DNA of 64,000 nucleotides, taken from positions 2,604,001 through 2,668,000 of the forward strand of contig JAHQIY010000003.1 in NCBI GenBank assembly GCA_019054805.1. The letters are read 5' to 3'. A program made the position numbers and the translations under genes. Positions 23,601-35,034 of the stretch are shown here, one piece after another. Each line of letters begins with the position of its first letter. The stretch's first letter is position 1. The DNA comes from Brachionus manjavacas (lineage: Eukaryota; Rotifera; Eurotatoria; Ploima; Brachionidae). The notes beneath the pieces are model-generated. The model was not told the origin of the DNA. It did no database searches and saw only the letters and a list, made by a program, of their open reading frames with translations.

Positions 23601-26600
23601 ACTCTTGACCAATTACATTACCACTTGTGTTACATTTGGCTTTACATTTTTGTTATGTTTCAATGCATCGCCAATTAACTTTGGTATCAGATTGATAGGA
23701 CATTCTAAAAAAATACCCAGTATAACATAACTGCGGTTGATCTCGTTGTGATGCCGTTATCAGTCCAACGTTTAAATCTATATTATTAAGTTGATTCGCT
23801 ATATTGTCAACATCACACATTTTACTCAATTTAATTTGATAAAAATATCAAATAATTAATGACTCAAATAATTTTTTTTTTGCTAATTTTTATTGCTTAC
23901 TTATTCTTGCTTTATTTAGCTTAGCAAGTTTGCTAATTTAGAGTCTTGCTATATTAATTATGAATATTGTTAATTATATTAAAGTGCTAAATTAAATTCG
24001 CTAAATTGAACTTGCTTAAATGTGTTAGCTGATTTTATGTCTACTAAAATAATAAAGACGCGTTAAGATGTGTAGTCTCTTTTGTTGTTCAAAAGCCTAA
24101 ATGCTATTTTTGTAACAATGAAAATAATCTAGCAAAATGTCCAGTTAAGGAATCCTTATGCGGAAAATGTCATTAAAAAGGTCATTTGACACATAAATGT
24201 ACCATTGCTGTTAAATTGAAGTCGATAGAAAGACAAAATATAGACTACAGTGAGCTCTTTATAGAACAAGAAGAGATTCAAACAAACACTAATGAAAATG
24301 TGGATGAAATGCCAAAAAACCCAGAATTTGATAAATTTGGTTGATGATTCAGAATGTATATTTCTAATTGTAGAAAAAAAAAGAATTTTCAAAAAAAGGT
24401 TAGTAATTTTACATTGGAATTGAGCTCATCTCCATATTAAGGTAAAGTCCTGATATAGTATTACTTAATGAAATAAAAATCGATTTAAGTGAATCAAATA
24501 TTTATTTTGATTTTAAAAATTACATTTTAAGTACTTAGCCAGGTAATAAATATTAAAGGGGAGTAGCTTTTTTAGTTAAGGAAGGAATAGAATTTATATA
24601 AGACTTTTCATTTGATTTTTCTTCAGAAATTCTCTTAATTAAGCTAAAATATGGAAAAACGATCCATTCTTTTGTGTTTAGCCTGTATAACCCACCTAAT
24701 GTACTCCTTAATTTTGATCTTTTTGAAAAAATAAATATGAAATGTAAAAACTATATTCTTTTTGTTGATCAAAACGCTCGGACAAAACTACTAGGCTGTA
24801 AAGGAGAAAATCAAAATGGAATTTTTTAAAAAGATAATTAATGATAATACCCCTACTTTTAATATCTTTAATAGAGAATATTTTGAAATCCTTGATTTGT
24901 TTTTAGTTTCATCCTCATTAATAAATAAAATAAGTGAGTTTCGAGTTCTCAATAATCAAGATATGACAAGTGACCATTTTCCAATCGAAACCTCCATAGC
25001 TTTCGATTACTTATTTACCTCGAAATCCCAATCAAAAAAGTTTAATTAAAGAGCAAATTGGTATTTATTTCGTGAAGTTTTAAATATCCCAAGAAATTTC
25101 TTAGTGGCCTGTACAGGGATGATTGACTATCAAAACGAAATAATTGCCAAAAAATATTGTCAGCTGCACAAAAAAGTATACCTTTTCAGTCTCAAATATT
25201 TTTCAAGAGCAGTCTACCATCTTATTTTTAAGATTTGATTAAAGAACGTAGAAAGATAAAAAGATATTTTAAAAAAACTTGCTGTCAAATGACCAAACAA
25301 AGATATAATCATTTAACATTGGAAATTAAAATTCGCCTGAAAAAACTTTTGAATAAAAATTGGGTTGATTTTACTAAAAAGATGGGGAAAAACCCGCTAT
25401 CAAGCAGGAGATTCTGGAAAAAATTAAATAAGTTTAGATCAAACAAAGGATCAAATTTAATGCCGACTCTAACTCTTAACAACATAGATTTCAAAACAGA
25501 TGTGGAAAAAGGAAAATTATTTGGAATAATATTATCTTCAACATTCAGTCTTAATTCTGACCTCGAAAACACTGGAAAAGATATAGAAATATGGCATAAA
25601 AAAGGTTAAAGGGAGAAGCAGCTTGCAGATCTGACCTTATCCACAATTTAATGTTAAAAAACCTCCCTTTAAGATTATTAAAATAAATAAATAATTGATC
25701 TTTTTAATCTTAGTCTCAAAGGTACAGTTTCTAAAGCATGTAAAAGTGCCAATATCACAATGATACCTAAGAAATCTTCTCCTACACAAGACCAATCTAA
25801 TTATCGCTCTATAAGCATTAAAAGCTGTCTGCTCGCACGTATTATTTTTTCAAGGTTAAATGATTTCTCTGAAAAAAATTCTTTGCTAATTCAGGTTAGG
25901 AACAATCTGATTTGGAAAACATCGAAGAACAGCAAATAATTTAGTTTTCCTTATCCAAAAAGTTGTCGAATCTTTAAATAGAAAGAAGAAAGTATGTTGC
26001 TTATTTTTTGACATTTCTAAAGCTTTCGACAAAGTTTGGCATGAAGGTATGATTTACAAGCTGATAAAGAAAAATATACCTGCCGACTTAATTTATTGGA
26101 TTAATTCATTTCTTAACTTTAGAACATTTAAGGTAAATATAAATGATCACATTAGTGATAAATTCAAAATATCTGCTGGTGTTCCTCAAGGATCAGTTAT
26201 TAGTCCTTTATTTTTTAGTAAATTTATCAATGATATTCCTAAAAGAAATAAATCTAATAATCAATTTTCACTTCTCTTTGCAGATGATCTTGTCACTTTT
26301 TTTATTTATAAAAAAAATGGAAATTTAGAAAGTAAGATGAATAAGTACTTGGTTGAATTAGAACAGTGGCTTTTCAAGTGGAAAATGAAGATTTCGGTTG
26401 AAAAGTCTTGCTCAATAATTTTTACTACAAACAAAAAAGAAAGTTCTATGTTTTATTTAATGATTTATGGGAATAAAATCGAAAGCTAAAAAAAAATAAA
26501 GTTCCTAGGAATCAAATTTGATTCTAAATTAACCTTTTCTTCAATGATAAATGAAGTTAAAGAACGTTGCAATTCTAAGCTAAATTTAATAAAAATCTTG

Positions 26601-29600
26601 TCGAATGGGACATTGACTTAACAATTTAGGAAAAATTTATAAGTCTTTGATTAGATCTATTCTAGATTATTCTTTTCCTTGTGTGAACTCTCAAATATCA
26701 AAAGGTTAGAAGTAATCCAAAATTCAGAAGTTCGTTCTATACTAAAACTAAGATATGATACTCACTCCAACATATTACATAATGAGCCATATAATAAACT
26801 CAAACTACTCAAAGTATCAAATCGACTTTTTGAGTTGAGTGAGAGATATATTAGAGCAGGGCTGAGCCATTCTGTACCCTAACTGTTAGACTGTTGGAAG
26901 AATATACGAAAGTTTCGAATCAAGGTACATCGAAAACCAAACTCCATTGTATAATTGCTACCTAACTATTTCTTCCTTTTTTCCTGAATCATCAAATATT
27001 TAAAAAATATGAAATCTGTTACTCTCTATCAAAATATATCTAATTTTAATTTAAATATTTATCACCTTTTTAACTTTTATCATTTAAACTTGATTTTTTT
27101 CTTATTTTTTTTTAACTTTATTTTAATTTTTTAATTTTCTTTTTTTTTTTAATCTGAAGGAGCTTTTGCTCGATACGGATTTACAAATAAACAAATAATA
27201 ATTCTCTTTACAAAATTTTTTAATTTATTAAGAATAATTAAAATTACTGACATGTCACTTTTGTCGAAACAGAAATTTCGCAAAATTATCAATTTTAGAT
27301 TTCATAAATTCGATTTGAAAACGAGTGTTTGAGTAGTTGGGTATCCGAACATCAAAAATGAATTCAAAAAATAAGAGAAATTTCATATATTTACATTTTA
27401 ATATATTTTTTTTCAAATATTCTCCTTCGGATGCTAGGTTTAAATTTATTTTTACCATACTTTTAAAGGTTATTACTAAAACCCGGACCACCTATTTATT
27501 ACTAAAAAAAGTACCTATACTTTAAAGACGAAAAAAAAGCCGGACGAAAGCCGACTTGCTTTGTTCTTGTTGTAAATTTTATAAGCTTTCACGCAAGACC
27601 ATAAGCTAAGCTCTAGGACTTACCATTAAGCTTGCATCGGCCTTAAAATACAAAAAATCAAAAAAAAAATTAAATACATTTATTTAAAATTAAATTTTAG
27701 GTTTTAGGTTATTTTAGGTTTTTTGAAGAAATTGCTGATGGTCAAATAATTACTTATAAATCAGCAATCTTTGAAACAGGAGACTATGAAGTTTTGTGTT
27801 TATTTAGAAATTGTTCGGTAAAAACGAGTTTTTGGCATCTTTTAAGGACTACTCAAAAAGAAAACAAGTTTAAAAAATTCATGAAAAAATGACCGGAAAA
27901 TAAAAAAAAAAAAATGATGAAAAAAATGTTTCAGCAAACTTTAATTTACAAAAATAATCATTTTTAATAATTAAAAAAAAATATTTAATCAACAAAAGAT
28001 TATATTATATTTAAAAATTTAATTTTAAATAAATGTATTTAATTTTTTTTTGATTTTTTGTATTTTAAGGCCGATGCAAGCTTAACGGTAAGTCCTAGAG
28101 CTTAGCTTATGGTCTTGCGTGAAAGCTTATAAAATTTACAACAAGAACAAAGCAAGTCGGCTTTCGTCCGGCTTTTTTTTCGTCTTTAAAGTATAGGTAC
28201 TTTTTTTAGTAATAAATAGGTGGTCCGGGTTTTAGTAATAACACCAACATAGTAAAAAAAAATTAAGATTTAGCAGACGAATCGAAAGCATATTTTTTAG
28301 CTAAATGACTTTGGAGTAAAAACTCCAGAGCTATATTAAGAAGCCTTGAACAAAAAAAAGATAGCATTTCTTAATATAAAAATCCAGATTTGATCATTAT
28401 GTTGACAACGATAAACAAATTTTTTTAGATTGTTCATTGCAATAATGCGGTTACTAGGATATACAACCAAGTGTGACCATAACCATTACAAAAAGCAGTT
28501 TTGTTCCTGTCCAGCAAGTGAACTTTCGAACTTTAATCAGTATAAAACTATTGGACCAGTCAAATTTCTAACTAACTGATATGATTCTTTCGGGTTGGAA
28601 ACTTTTACTCGTTTCAAATCGTTTTTAACTTGACTTTATTTGTATGTTTTTTGAAATTTGTTCAACTTTTAGACCATTGATTTTTACAGCATCGAAAAAG
28701 TCTGGAAATAATTCCTTGTTGAGATCTTCTGAGAGTAAATGAAACCAAAATTTCGAGTATCTTCTTGTCAACGGTAATTTGTTTGCATCTTCAATCTTCA
28801 ATCTTCAATAAAAAATTCACCATTAATTTCAAAGATTTAACGTTCAAAGACTTCCGATGCTGTAAAGGCGTGTTCGAACTTTATAATCCATATTTTTTTC
28901 GAATATATAAGATTTTGTAGATTGCAGTAATTTCTTTAAAATCCGAGTCATTGAGTACACATTTGAAATGCTTAAAGATTGTTTTGTGATTACTAGATTT
29001 CTCCAACTATTTTAAAATTCAGTTTGACTGAATTCTTAAAATTCCAACATAGAATTTCGCTTGGGTTCGCTTACGAGCTTTCCATTTGAAATTTAGCTTT
29101 TAAATCACGTGATGACGCTATAAATAACGATCAAGATTGCTAAGCCAAAAGTCGAATTTTGCAAATTAGGCCGGTTTTTTGGCCGCCTGTGTATTTTAGA
29201 CCGTTTATTTTGGCGGTCCAAAAATTTGACCTGCTAACTAACTGGCCAAATGACCGCCCGCCAAAAATTTGGCTGGTTTTTTGGCCGCCCGTTTATTTTA
29301 GACCGCCTAGCTGACCGGCCAAATGACCGCATAAAACCGTTCGCCAAATGGACCGGTTTGGTCTGACCGCATCCAACACTAATTAGTAACATAGAACAAA
29401 AGCTCTCACTGTAGCGCATAAGAATGGCAGCAGAAAAATCCAATTATTATAATTTTTTCAAGTACGAAGAAAAATCTGACAAATAAATTAAATTTAAAAT
29501 TTTTATAAAGACCTAAAACCTACAGATTACATTTGTTTTTTGGGTAAATGATTCGATCATGGTATGATTTTCAAACAGGTCAAATTTCTTAAAAAAAAAT

Positions 29601-32600
29601 TGTCAGCAGCGTCTTAATTGCTTGAAAAATTCTTTCGCATAAATCGTGGAAATTGTCTAAAAATACCTTAAAACAAATCTACTTTGCTCTTGTACGATCG
29701 GTGCTAGACTATTCTTTGGTTATTTTACCAAGATTGTCTGCAACAAATCTAAAAAATTTACAGAGAATTCAAAATTGTGCTATTAAGGTAATTTTTAAGT
29801 TAAATTATCTGGAAAACACTCAAAACTTTCATAAAATAGCAGGTATTAAAGTTCTAGAGGACAGATTTCGGGAACTAAATGAAAATTACTTAAACGATTC
29901 AATTTAGAATCAAAATCTATTAATTAATGATTAAATAAACGAATACAAACTATTTAAAAGAAGTTGAACAAATAAACTTAAATTCGATACTATTCTTGGT
30001 AACCGAAAAGTGTAGCAGTAAAAGAAAAAAATAACTAAAATAAACATTGCCTAATTTGTGTTATTTTTTTTCTCAATTCTTTTCTTTTCTTTTTTCGGAT
30101 TTAAAAAAACATAAAAAAACAATAATATTTTTTCTCCTTTTTTTTTTTATTTTCTAAATTACAACTTATGATATTTATTTTATATTTCTTTTTTTTTTGG
30201 AACATTTTAAATAAGTTTTGGCAAAGGAGCGAAAGCTCGAGACAATATTTATTTATTTACATAAAGACGTTTATCATCATCAAATTCCCTCAGCTTTACT
30301 TTAATTTACTAATTACTTACTAAAACAATTGAAAAATGATGTATCTCGACTCCGACTCTTCGAATACGACTAGTTCCGAGAACACCGAACCTAGCAGTGA
30401 GGAATCATTCGAAGTGGCGCCACGAAAAACTTCCCCTTTATCTCCTTCTTTTTCTAATTTTTAAGTTTAATGGAGAATAGTTTCATACACAACTGGTCAA
30501 ATGAGAGAAATCCAATTGATAATCTTGATTTAATAGATATTTGAAAAAGTTAATTACAATAATTTAAAAAAGATAACAAAACTAACATAAATCTGTAATT
30601 AATCTTATAAAAATTTGGTCAAAAGAATAAAATTCATTTAAACTTATACTAAAAAAAAATTCGCAAACTTCACCATCACCATCACTTAAAAAACTGGGGT
30701 TGTGAAGTTCATTTCAATTCGATCGTTTCAATTCGGAAAAACTTGAATAATATTTTACAAAAATAGATAGTTAACTTATATGAAATGCTTAGTGGTTAAG
30801 CAACTTTGCTCAATCCAAAAATATATGTCTGCAAAAACTCTGCAATGTAATTGCTACCTTGATTAGAATGCTTTTTAATCGTGTGCAAATTGCAGAGTAT
30901 TTTGCAGACTTATTTTGCTGCATTTAGCAAATTTGCTTAACAATTTAGCATTATACAAAACTAAATTATTACTTTTAGTAAAACAGTTATTCAAGTTTTT
31001 CTGAATTGAAAAGATCGAATTTAATTTTTTAATTTTTCTTTTGATTTAAATCTTAAATTTTATTTTTCATTTACATTTTGTATTTCTTCTTTTTACAAAT
31101 AGAGAAATGAAGCGTAAATTTCGTAAACATCCAAATGACTTAGTTCTTTCAGTTGTTTTATTTTGTTATAAAAAATAAATTGGTCATTGGAAATGAATTG
31201 AAAATATTTATAATTGTTATTACTATCAGAATTTGTAATCAAAACTTATAAATTACCCGAATTTTCCAGGTAACGCGCATCCTTCTCCAAAAGAAGTGAT
31301 CCCAACAATAATGTATTTTTCTTCACCATCATAGCTGTCTTTGACAAACAATGGCCCTCCCGAGTCTCCTTGGCATGTGTCTTTTCCTCCTTCTTGTTCG
31401 CCTGCATACAAAATTTTTCCACTTGAACAACAAACTAATGTTATTTTGACATTTTGCAGGGTATCCGAAGTTGGACCACCAGAAAATAATGTTCCCCATC
31501 CAGCCGCCCATGACTCAACATTCATCGTGGTAGGATACTGGGAATCTTTTAAATATGGCAAACATGCTGGTTGTATAGAATTACTATAAGTTATTTCATT
31601 TTTAAGTCGTATAATTCCAACATCATCTTGATTCTGATTTTTATAATCGGGATACTAAATTGATTTATTTTTAAATTTAAAATTTTTATAAGGCATTGAT
31701 TTAATCAACTTATTGAGATTAATTATTCAGATATTCAGATTAATTAATTTAGTAACAAAGCATTAAATGGTGATTTTGAAGGAAAAATATTTGGAATAGA
31801 AATTAAAAAGAGAGAATTTTAATCAAAGTTGAATTCTAATGTTTATCATTTGTTCGAATCTAAAAAAAAGTAATCTAATCAAGAAAAGGCATTTGAAAAC
31901 TTAAGTAAAAAATTTGCATAAACATTCAAGAACTCATAAACAGCAAATTGGCCTATGGTTGAATGAATCTGAAAAGTATTCAACAATGAACAAACTTTGC
32001 TTGTCAAGAAAAAAGAAAAAAGTGTTTCAAATTCAAAAGGCATTGAAAATTTTGAAAATTTTTGAATTTAACATGAACAAATTAGTTGGAATTGTTTGTG
32101 ATGGGAGTTAAAATCTTGAAAGACTTATAATCTAATGTTCAGAATGATTAAAGTCATAATGACAATTATCAAAATGATGAAAATGATAATGAGGCAACCG
32201 AGTAGAGCCTTTTTAAACAGTTCCTTATGAGACAGAGTCTTATTTATTGGGTAAGATCGTTTCTGCATTTAAGATCTTTTGAGTAAATGTAAATGGTCAT
32301 CTAAGTGATCAATTCCCTATTAAAGCAGGAGTTCCGCAAGGGTCGGTAATTAGTCAACTTCTTTTTTACATTTTTATCACATACCAAAAAGAAACAAAAC
32401 AAACTGCCAATAAGCTTATGAAGTATTTTAAAACGTAACAAAATGCTGTTGAATATAGTTTGGAGCAAATAAAGAGTAGCCTCATTTTCAAAAATATACG
32501 CGGAAATTAGATAGAGATATTGCAATTGTAAAATTATTTTCTATATCTTTTTTTCATTTAATGAATTCTGTAAAATCATTCAAAATGCATTTTTTATGAA

Positions 32601-33959
32601 ATTAATTGGTACAAAAATCCCAAATTAAAGTCCAAGGCGATTGTACATTGTCACTTGCTATTATGAAAAAAAATAAAATTAAAAAAAATAAATAATAGTC
32701 TTTGGCTTGGACTTATGAAAAAAAAGTTCGGACTTGAACTTGTCTTAAGACTTGTGACTTGTGACTTTTAAATAACTCTGAGCAAAACAAAGTAAAAAAT
32801 TTTTAGTGAAATCTTTAAAGTAAAAAAATCTAATCTTTATTCATCAAAGAAGCAGCGCTAGTCTAGCCTGAAAATATATTATTTTTAAAACAACTTGTCT
32901 TTCTAAGTAGAAAATCTTAAAATTTGTTGACACCTCCTAGAATAACCTTGTACAGACCATGCTTTGTTTAAATTTTAGTTTTCGGATTACAAGAAATTTA
33001 TAACTATCGAAATATTAAATTTTCAATGGCATTTTGGATTTTCGAAAATTTCTTAAAAAATAAGCAATAAAAATCAAATTAAATAGTCATTTTAACAAAA
33101 TAAATTTTTTTTAGAAATTTTCTCTAATTGGAAAATAAAATTATCTTTGAATTTCTATCTAAATAGATTTTTTTTAAAGGGTATTCCAAAATGAAAGATC
33201 AAAATTTTGACAAGTAAAAAAACATATTCTTATTAACCGAATTTAACCAAATATTGTACAAACAATATAAAGACTCTTATATGTTTAATAGTTTATTTTA
33301 AAGAGTAATATAAAAGATTAAACTTGAGCTTTTAATTATTATATCATGTCATTCAAAAATTCTTGAAAACTAAAATTTTACTTTTTAGAATTACTTAAAA
33401 AAGTTAAGTATCTATTAATTTAATTTGAAGAATATTTTATATACTAAAATGTAATCAAAATTTCTCTTACCAGAGTAAATGCTTCAATTTCATAGAAAAA
33501 ATTAATATTGTCAGCATTGTGAACACCCAAATAAACTCTATACATTGATTCGTAAGTTGGATTATATGAGTTTGGTCTAACTCTAATATTAACGCCATTA
33601 GACAATGACAAGGTGCTTACAAAACAATGAGCTGCAGTTAAAATGGAGTCTTTGTTGATTACTGATCCACCGCATCTATATTGAACAGTTCGCGTTGATG
33701 ATAAAAAATCAAATTTGTAGCTGAAAATTATAAGAGCCATTGATGGCCAGCTATTTGGTTCTGCTTCAGTACCACCAACAATACGAAGATTTGGAACTGC
33801 AAATGATATTCCACATTCTTATTCAAATAATCATTTAAATTATTTTTGACAAAATTTAATTTCTATACCATCACAAAATGGAGGGGTTCGTCCATTTGAG
33901 CAGTTTTGGCATATACAATGCTGAAATAAAATAAAAACAGAAAAAAGAATAAAAATCAT
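20604..33959 (-). CDS. Trypsin-like serine protease A with hydrophobic C-tail (4 exons)
   Basis: Exons on the minus strand: 33959-33869 (signal peptide MIFILFSVFILFQHCIC, then QNCSNGRTPPFCD), 33817-33471, 31654-31257 and 20778-20604. All junctions are GT-AG and phases agree, giving 336 aa. Features: activation site LRIVGG, His in LTAAHC, Asp in DDVGIIRL, Ser in KDTCQGDSGGP; the Asp six before Ser predicts cleavage after Arg/Lys. The last exon gives GGYMKVSSYLNWIT and ends in a hydrophobic tail (YLKFLILGLYIFLIY), suggesting a membrane or GPI-anchored enzyme. The last intron (about 10.5 kb) holds MULE 2, LINEs and a long-TIR element; linking exon 4 to exons 1-3 rests on phase and similarity to gene B, so it could instead belong to a lost paralogue. 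Intron 2 holds LINE and hAT scraps. Confidence 0.8.
20779..21498. other. Intronic AT-rich sequence
   Basis: Within the long last intron of protease A. Poly-A/T tracts only; no gene or repeat recognised. Confidence 0.5.
21499..21640. repeat. Interspersed repeat, inverted partner at about 27240-27350
   Basis: Shares GGATACCCAAC, a TGACATGTC palindrome and the stretch attttgcaaaattactgttt (similar, not identical) with the complementary strand of 27240-27350. The two lie in opposite orientation flanking MULE 2 and the LINE. Confidence 0.5.
21760..22035 (+). pseudogene. Unrecognised retroelement-like ORF fragment
   Basis: Broken reading frame containing FEKLEKPV, TLFIALDIALNQDENNAITS, IYNFWSN and NGTNFNLEDANKLPDLER. 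The EDANKLP stretch recurs on the minus strand at 28625-28810, so this is a dispersed coding family, probably a gag-like or ORF1-like protein. Not identified further. Confidence 0.4.
22115..24030. mobile_element. MULE 2 element with TAGCAA-rich ends
   Basis: The transposase gene at 22283-23820 is flanked by stretches dense in TTAGCA/TAGCAA on the left (22115-22260, about seven copies) and their complements on the right (23880-24015). Such subterminal repeats in opposite orientation are expected at ends of a DNA transposon. Exact ends and target duplication are not resolved. Confidence 0.6.
22283..23820 (-). pseudogene. MULE transposase 2 (FLYWCH type)
   Basis: From an ATG at 23820: an N-terminal FLYWCH-like finger (LCYTGYFFRM, NWRCIET, KCKAKCNTSG, MHCHAP), linker, then MULE core: IFADGTFSIALVLL (first catalytic Asp kept), LPIKNQIMYEKVLNVISSYL, SVTSYFEIAFLNSVKKVFP (second Asp of the TDFE motif replaced by Tyr), GCFFHFKQAVWRKIQELGL, and RTNNFVEAWHNAFS carrying the catalytic Glu. 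The frame ends at a TAG at 22283 after SLDIFEDYYESLSSILEY. A TAA and a TGA in the finger region and several frame changes show it is dead. It lies in the last intron of protease A, same strand as that gene. Confidence 0.85.
24085..27200 (+). mobile_element. Full-span but degenerate LINE (jockey/CR1-like)
   Basis: ORF1 end: two zinc knuckles, CYFCNNENNLAKC (His replaced by Asn) and CGKCH-KGHLTHKC with an internal stop. ORF2: endonuclease start RLVILHWN, then NPPNVLLNFDLFEKIN, DQNARTKLLGC (usual GDLNA damaged) and TSDHFPIET. A linker follows (RRKIKRYFKKTC, KNPLSSRRFWKKLNKFRS). RT: FFDISKAFDKVWHEGM, SAGVPQGSVISPLFF, LLFADDLVTF, KWKMKISVEKS, SLIRSILDYSFPC. The FADD catalytic pair is intact in an open stretch 26049-26489. 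3' end at 27153-27200: CTGAAGGAGC-TTTT-GCTC hairpin and AAATAAACAAATAATA tail. Many stops and frameshifts; inactive. It lies inside the last intron of protease A, opposite strand. Confidence 0.9.
27240..27350. repeat. Inverted partner of repeat 21499-21640
   Basis: The complementary strand reads GTTCGGATACCCAACTAC…AATTTTGCGAAATTTCTG…TGACATGTCAG, related to 21499-21640. Family identity unknown; possibly ends of a MITE-type element. Confidence 0.5.
27469..28242. mobile_element. 774-bp element with about 227-bp terminal inverted repeats
   Basis: Left arm 27469-27694 and right arm 28014-28242 are near-perfect reverse complements beginning GTTATTACTAAAACCCGGAC. The interior (about 320 bp) has no convincing ORF. 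No clear target-site duplication was seen at the flanks. It is a non-autonomous DNA transposon or foldback element, or a processed inverted duplication; family not assigned. Confidence 0.85.
28243..28620. other. Intronic non-coding interval
   Basis: No gene recognised. Ends near the retroelement-like fragment at 28625. Confidence 0.4.
28625..28810 (-). pseudogene. Unrecognised retroelement-like ORF fragment (EDANKLP family)
   Basis: About 60 codons ending at a TAA: EDANKLPLTRRYSKFWFHLL, SEDLNKELFPDFFDAVKING, LKVEQISKNIQIKSS. Upstream a frame change separates TASEVFER and FEINGEFF. The same EDANKLP block occurs at 21975-22020 on the plus strand. Function not known; gag/ORF1-like is the best guess from the surrounding retroelements. 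Confidence 0.4.
29168..29380. repeat. GC-richer two-copy tandem repeat
   Basis: Two head-to-tail copies of about 100 bp containing GGTTTTTTGGCCGCC, TATTTTAGACCG and GGCCAAATGACCGC. It stands out because surrounding DNA is nearly all A/T. No ORF is convincing. Confidence 0.75.
29640..30265 (+). mobile_element. 5'-truncated LINE, RT thumb and 3' end
   Basis: The open frame 29653-29907 (84 codons) reads LKQIYFALVRSVLDYSLVIL, ATNLKNLQRIQNCAIKVIF and VLEDRFRELNENYL, the C-terminal part of a non-LTR reverse transcriptase. The 3' end at 30221-30265 has the GGAGC-GAAA-GCTC hairpin variant followed by ATTTATTTATTT, divergent from the main family. Confidence 0.75.
30336..30464 (+). CDS. Small Ser/Glu-rich ORF (42 aa)
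   Basis: Open frame ATGATGTATCTCGAC… to TAA giving MMYLDSDSSNTTSSENTEPS, EESFEVAPRKTSPLSPSFSNF. Local GC is higher than around it. The SDSS/SEE composition is like the N-terminus of a LINE ORF1 or gag, but nothing recognisable follows. Could be chance. Confidence 0.25.
   Translation: MMYLDSDSSNTTSSENTEPSSEESFEVAPRKTSPLSPSFSNF
30828..30970. repeat. CTCTGCAA hairpin repeat, copy 1
   Basis: Arms TCTGCAAAAACTCTGCAAT (from 30828) and ATTGCAGAGTATTTTGCAGA (to about 30909) are inverted and nearly perfect, around a loop containing GAATGCTTTTTAAT. Sequence to 30966 extends into the part shared with 16572-16640. Related copies at 49021 and 53617. Confidence 0.75.
31975..32110 (+). pseudogene. Possible hAT-type transposase scrap
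   Basis: A 65-codon frame ends LKIFEFNMNKLVGIVCDGS before the stop; the GIVxDGS block with a preceding Asn/Lys-Leu resembles the start of the hAT catalytic region (GxxTDGA). Short and isolated in intron 2 of protease A, on the opposite strand. Weak. Confidence 0.3.
32205..32412 (+). mobile_element. LINE RT fragment in intron 2 of protease A
   Basis: Across frame changes the translation gives NVNGHLSDQFPIKAGVPQGS, VISQLLFYIF and YQKETKQTAN, matching the palm region before FADD in the LINE at 39661-41875. It is antisense to protease A. Confidence 0.7.
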
Positions 33960-34436
33960 GTTTTTGTGTTGAATTTTTGTTAAAATTATTCAGGTAATTT
34001 ATAAAACCAATTTATAGATGATAAAAATATCTGATTTAAAAAAATAAGCATCAGAAAGCAAGTTTATTGTTTTGAAATTGCTAATTAGAAAATAGTCAAG
34101 CGTACAAATTTAAAAAATACCAAGCATTTTATAACTAGCTTATTCAACAGTTTCAAACTACCATTGGCACACTATTCCTACATAAGTTTGATGATTAATT
34201 GGGAATGTATAATCAAAGCAAATTATTTAGAACATTTTATGGTTCGGCCAAAAATTTAATTCAACTAATTATTTGAAAAAAAATTAAATAAACTTGATCA
34301 TAATATTTCTTTATAAAAATTTTCTCTTTTACCAATAACCTTAAGACGGCGTTTTCAAAGAAAATTTGATAAATTATTCAAAGTGATTAATCTACCGCAA
34401 CTGTTTTTTTAATTGAGTGAGTTTGCAATTAAACAT

Positions 34437-34552
34437 TGTATTTTTTAAATTTTTTTAAATTTTTTTTTAAATTTTTTTTTAATTTTTTTTAAATTTTTTT
34501 TTTAATTTTTTTTAAATTTTTTTTAAATTCTTTTTTTAATTTCTTTTCAACA
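34437..34552. repeat. T-rich minisatellite (TTTTTTTTAAA)n
   Basis: About a dozen repeats of a run of T closed by AAA or AA, 8-12 bp each. The tract ends at aattctttttttaatttc. No coding potential. Confidence 0.85.
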
Positions 34553-34559
34553 GTTTTAT

Positions 34560-35030
34560 CGGATTCCTTCAAAACACGAAGTCAAATTTTTCAAAAAGAC
34601 ACACCATGGTGTGTTAGGCAAATTGAAAAAAAGTTTTGTATTTTTAAGTCTTTTAATGTTAATCTGGACCAGTTCTTTCATAAAATCATGTTTTTGGAGA
34701 AAATCTTCAATGAGATATTCTCGTTTACTGCACACAATAGCACATTTTTGATTTATGTCGACACACCCTCAAACATCTTGGAAATTCTGAAAAAGAATTA
34801 AAAGATCTTTAAGTCAGAGTCTTGATGACAAGACCAGTTAATTAAAATCACATGAAATTTTTCAAACATGACTTCATCGTCATGTAAAAATATAAAATAT
34901 ATTTAAATATTTAAAATCATAATTAAAATTAAAAACAGAGACAGATTCAAAAGATCTTGTAATACCCGACGGGCAACTTCGAGTATTGATACATGTTTTT
35001 TTTTGAAAAAAGAGTTTCATAGAGAGTTTT
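34560..35030. other. Intergenic, no gene
   Basis: Between protease A and protease C. Holds a perfect 16-bp palindrome ACACACCATGGTGTGT at 34599-34614; otherwise nothing recognised. Confidence 0.45.
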
Positions 35031-35034
35031 ATAG

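Noticed and set aside
31341-31589. Plus-strand frame across protease A exon 3 (and 52379-52591 across B)
   Set aside because: Antisense shadow of the protease exons.
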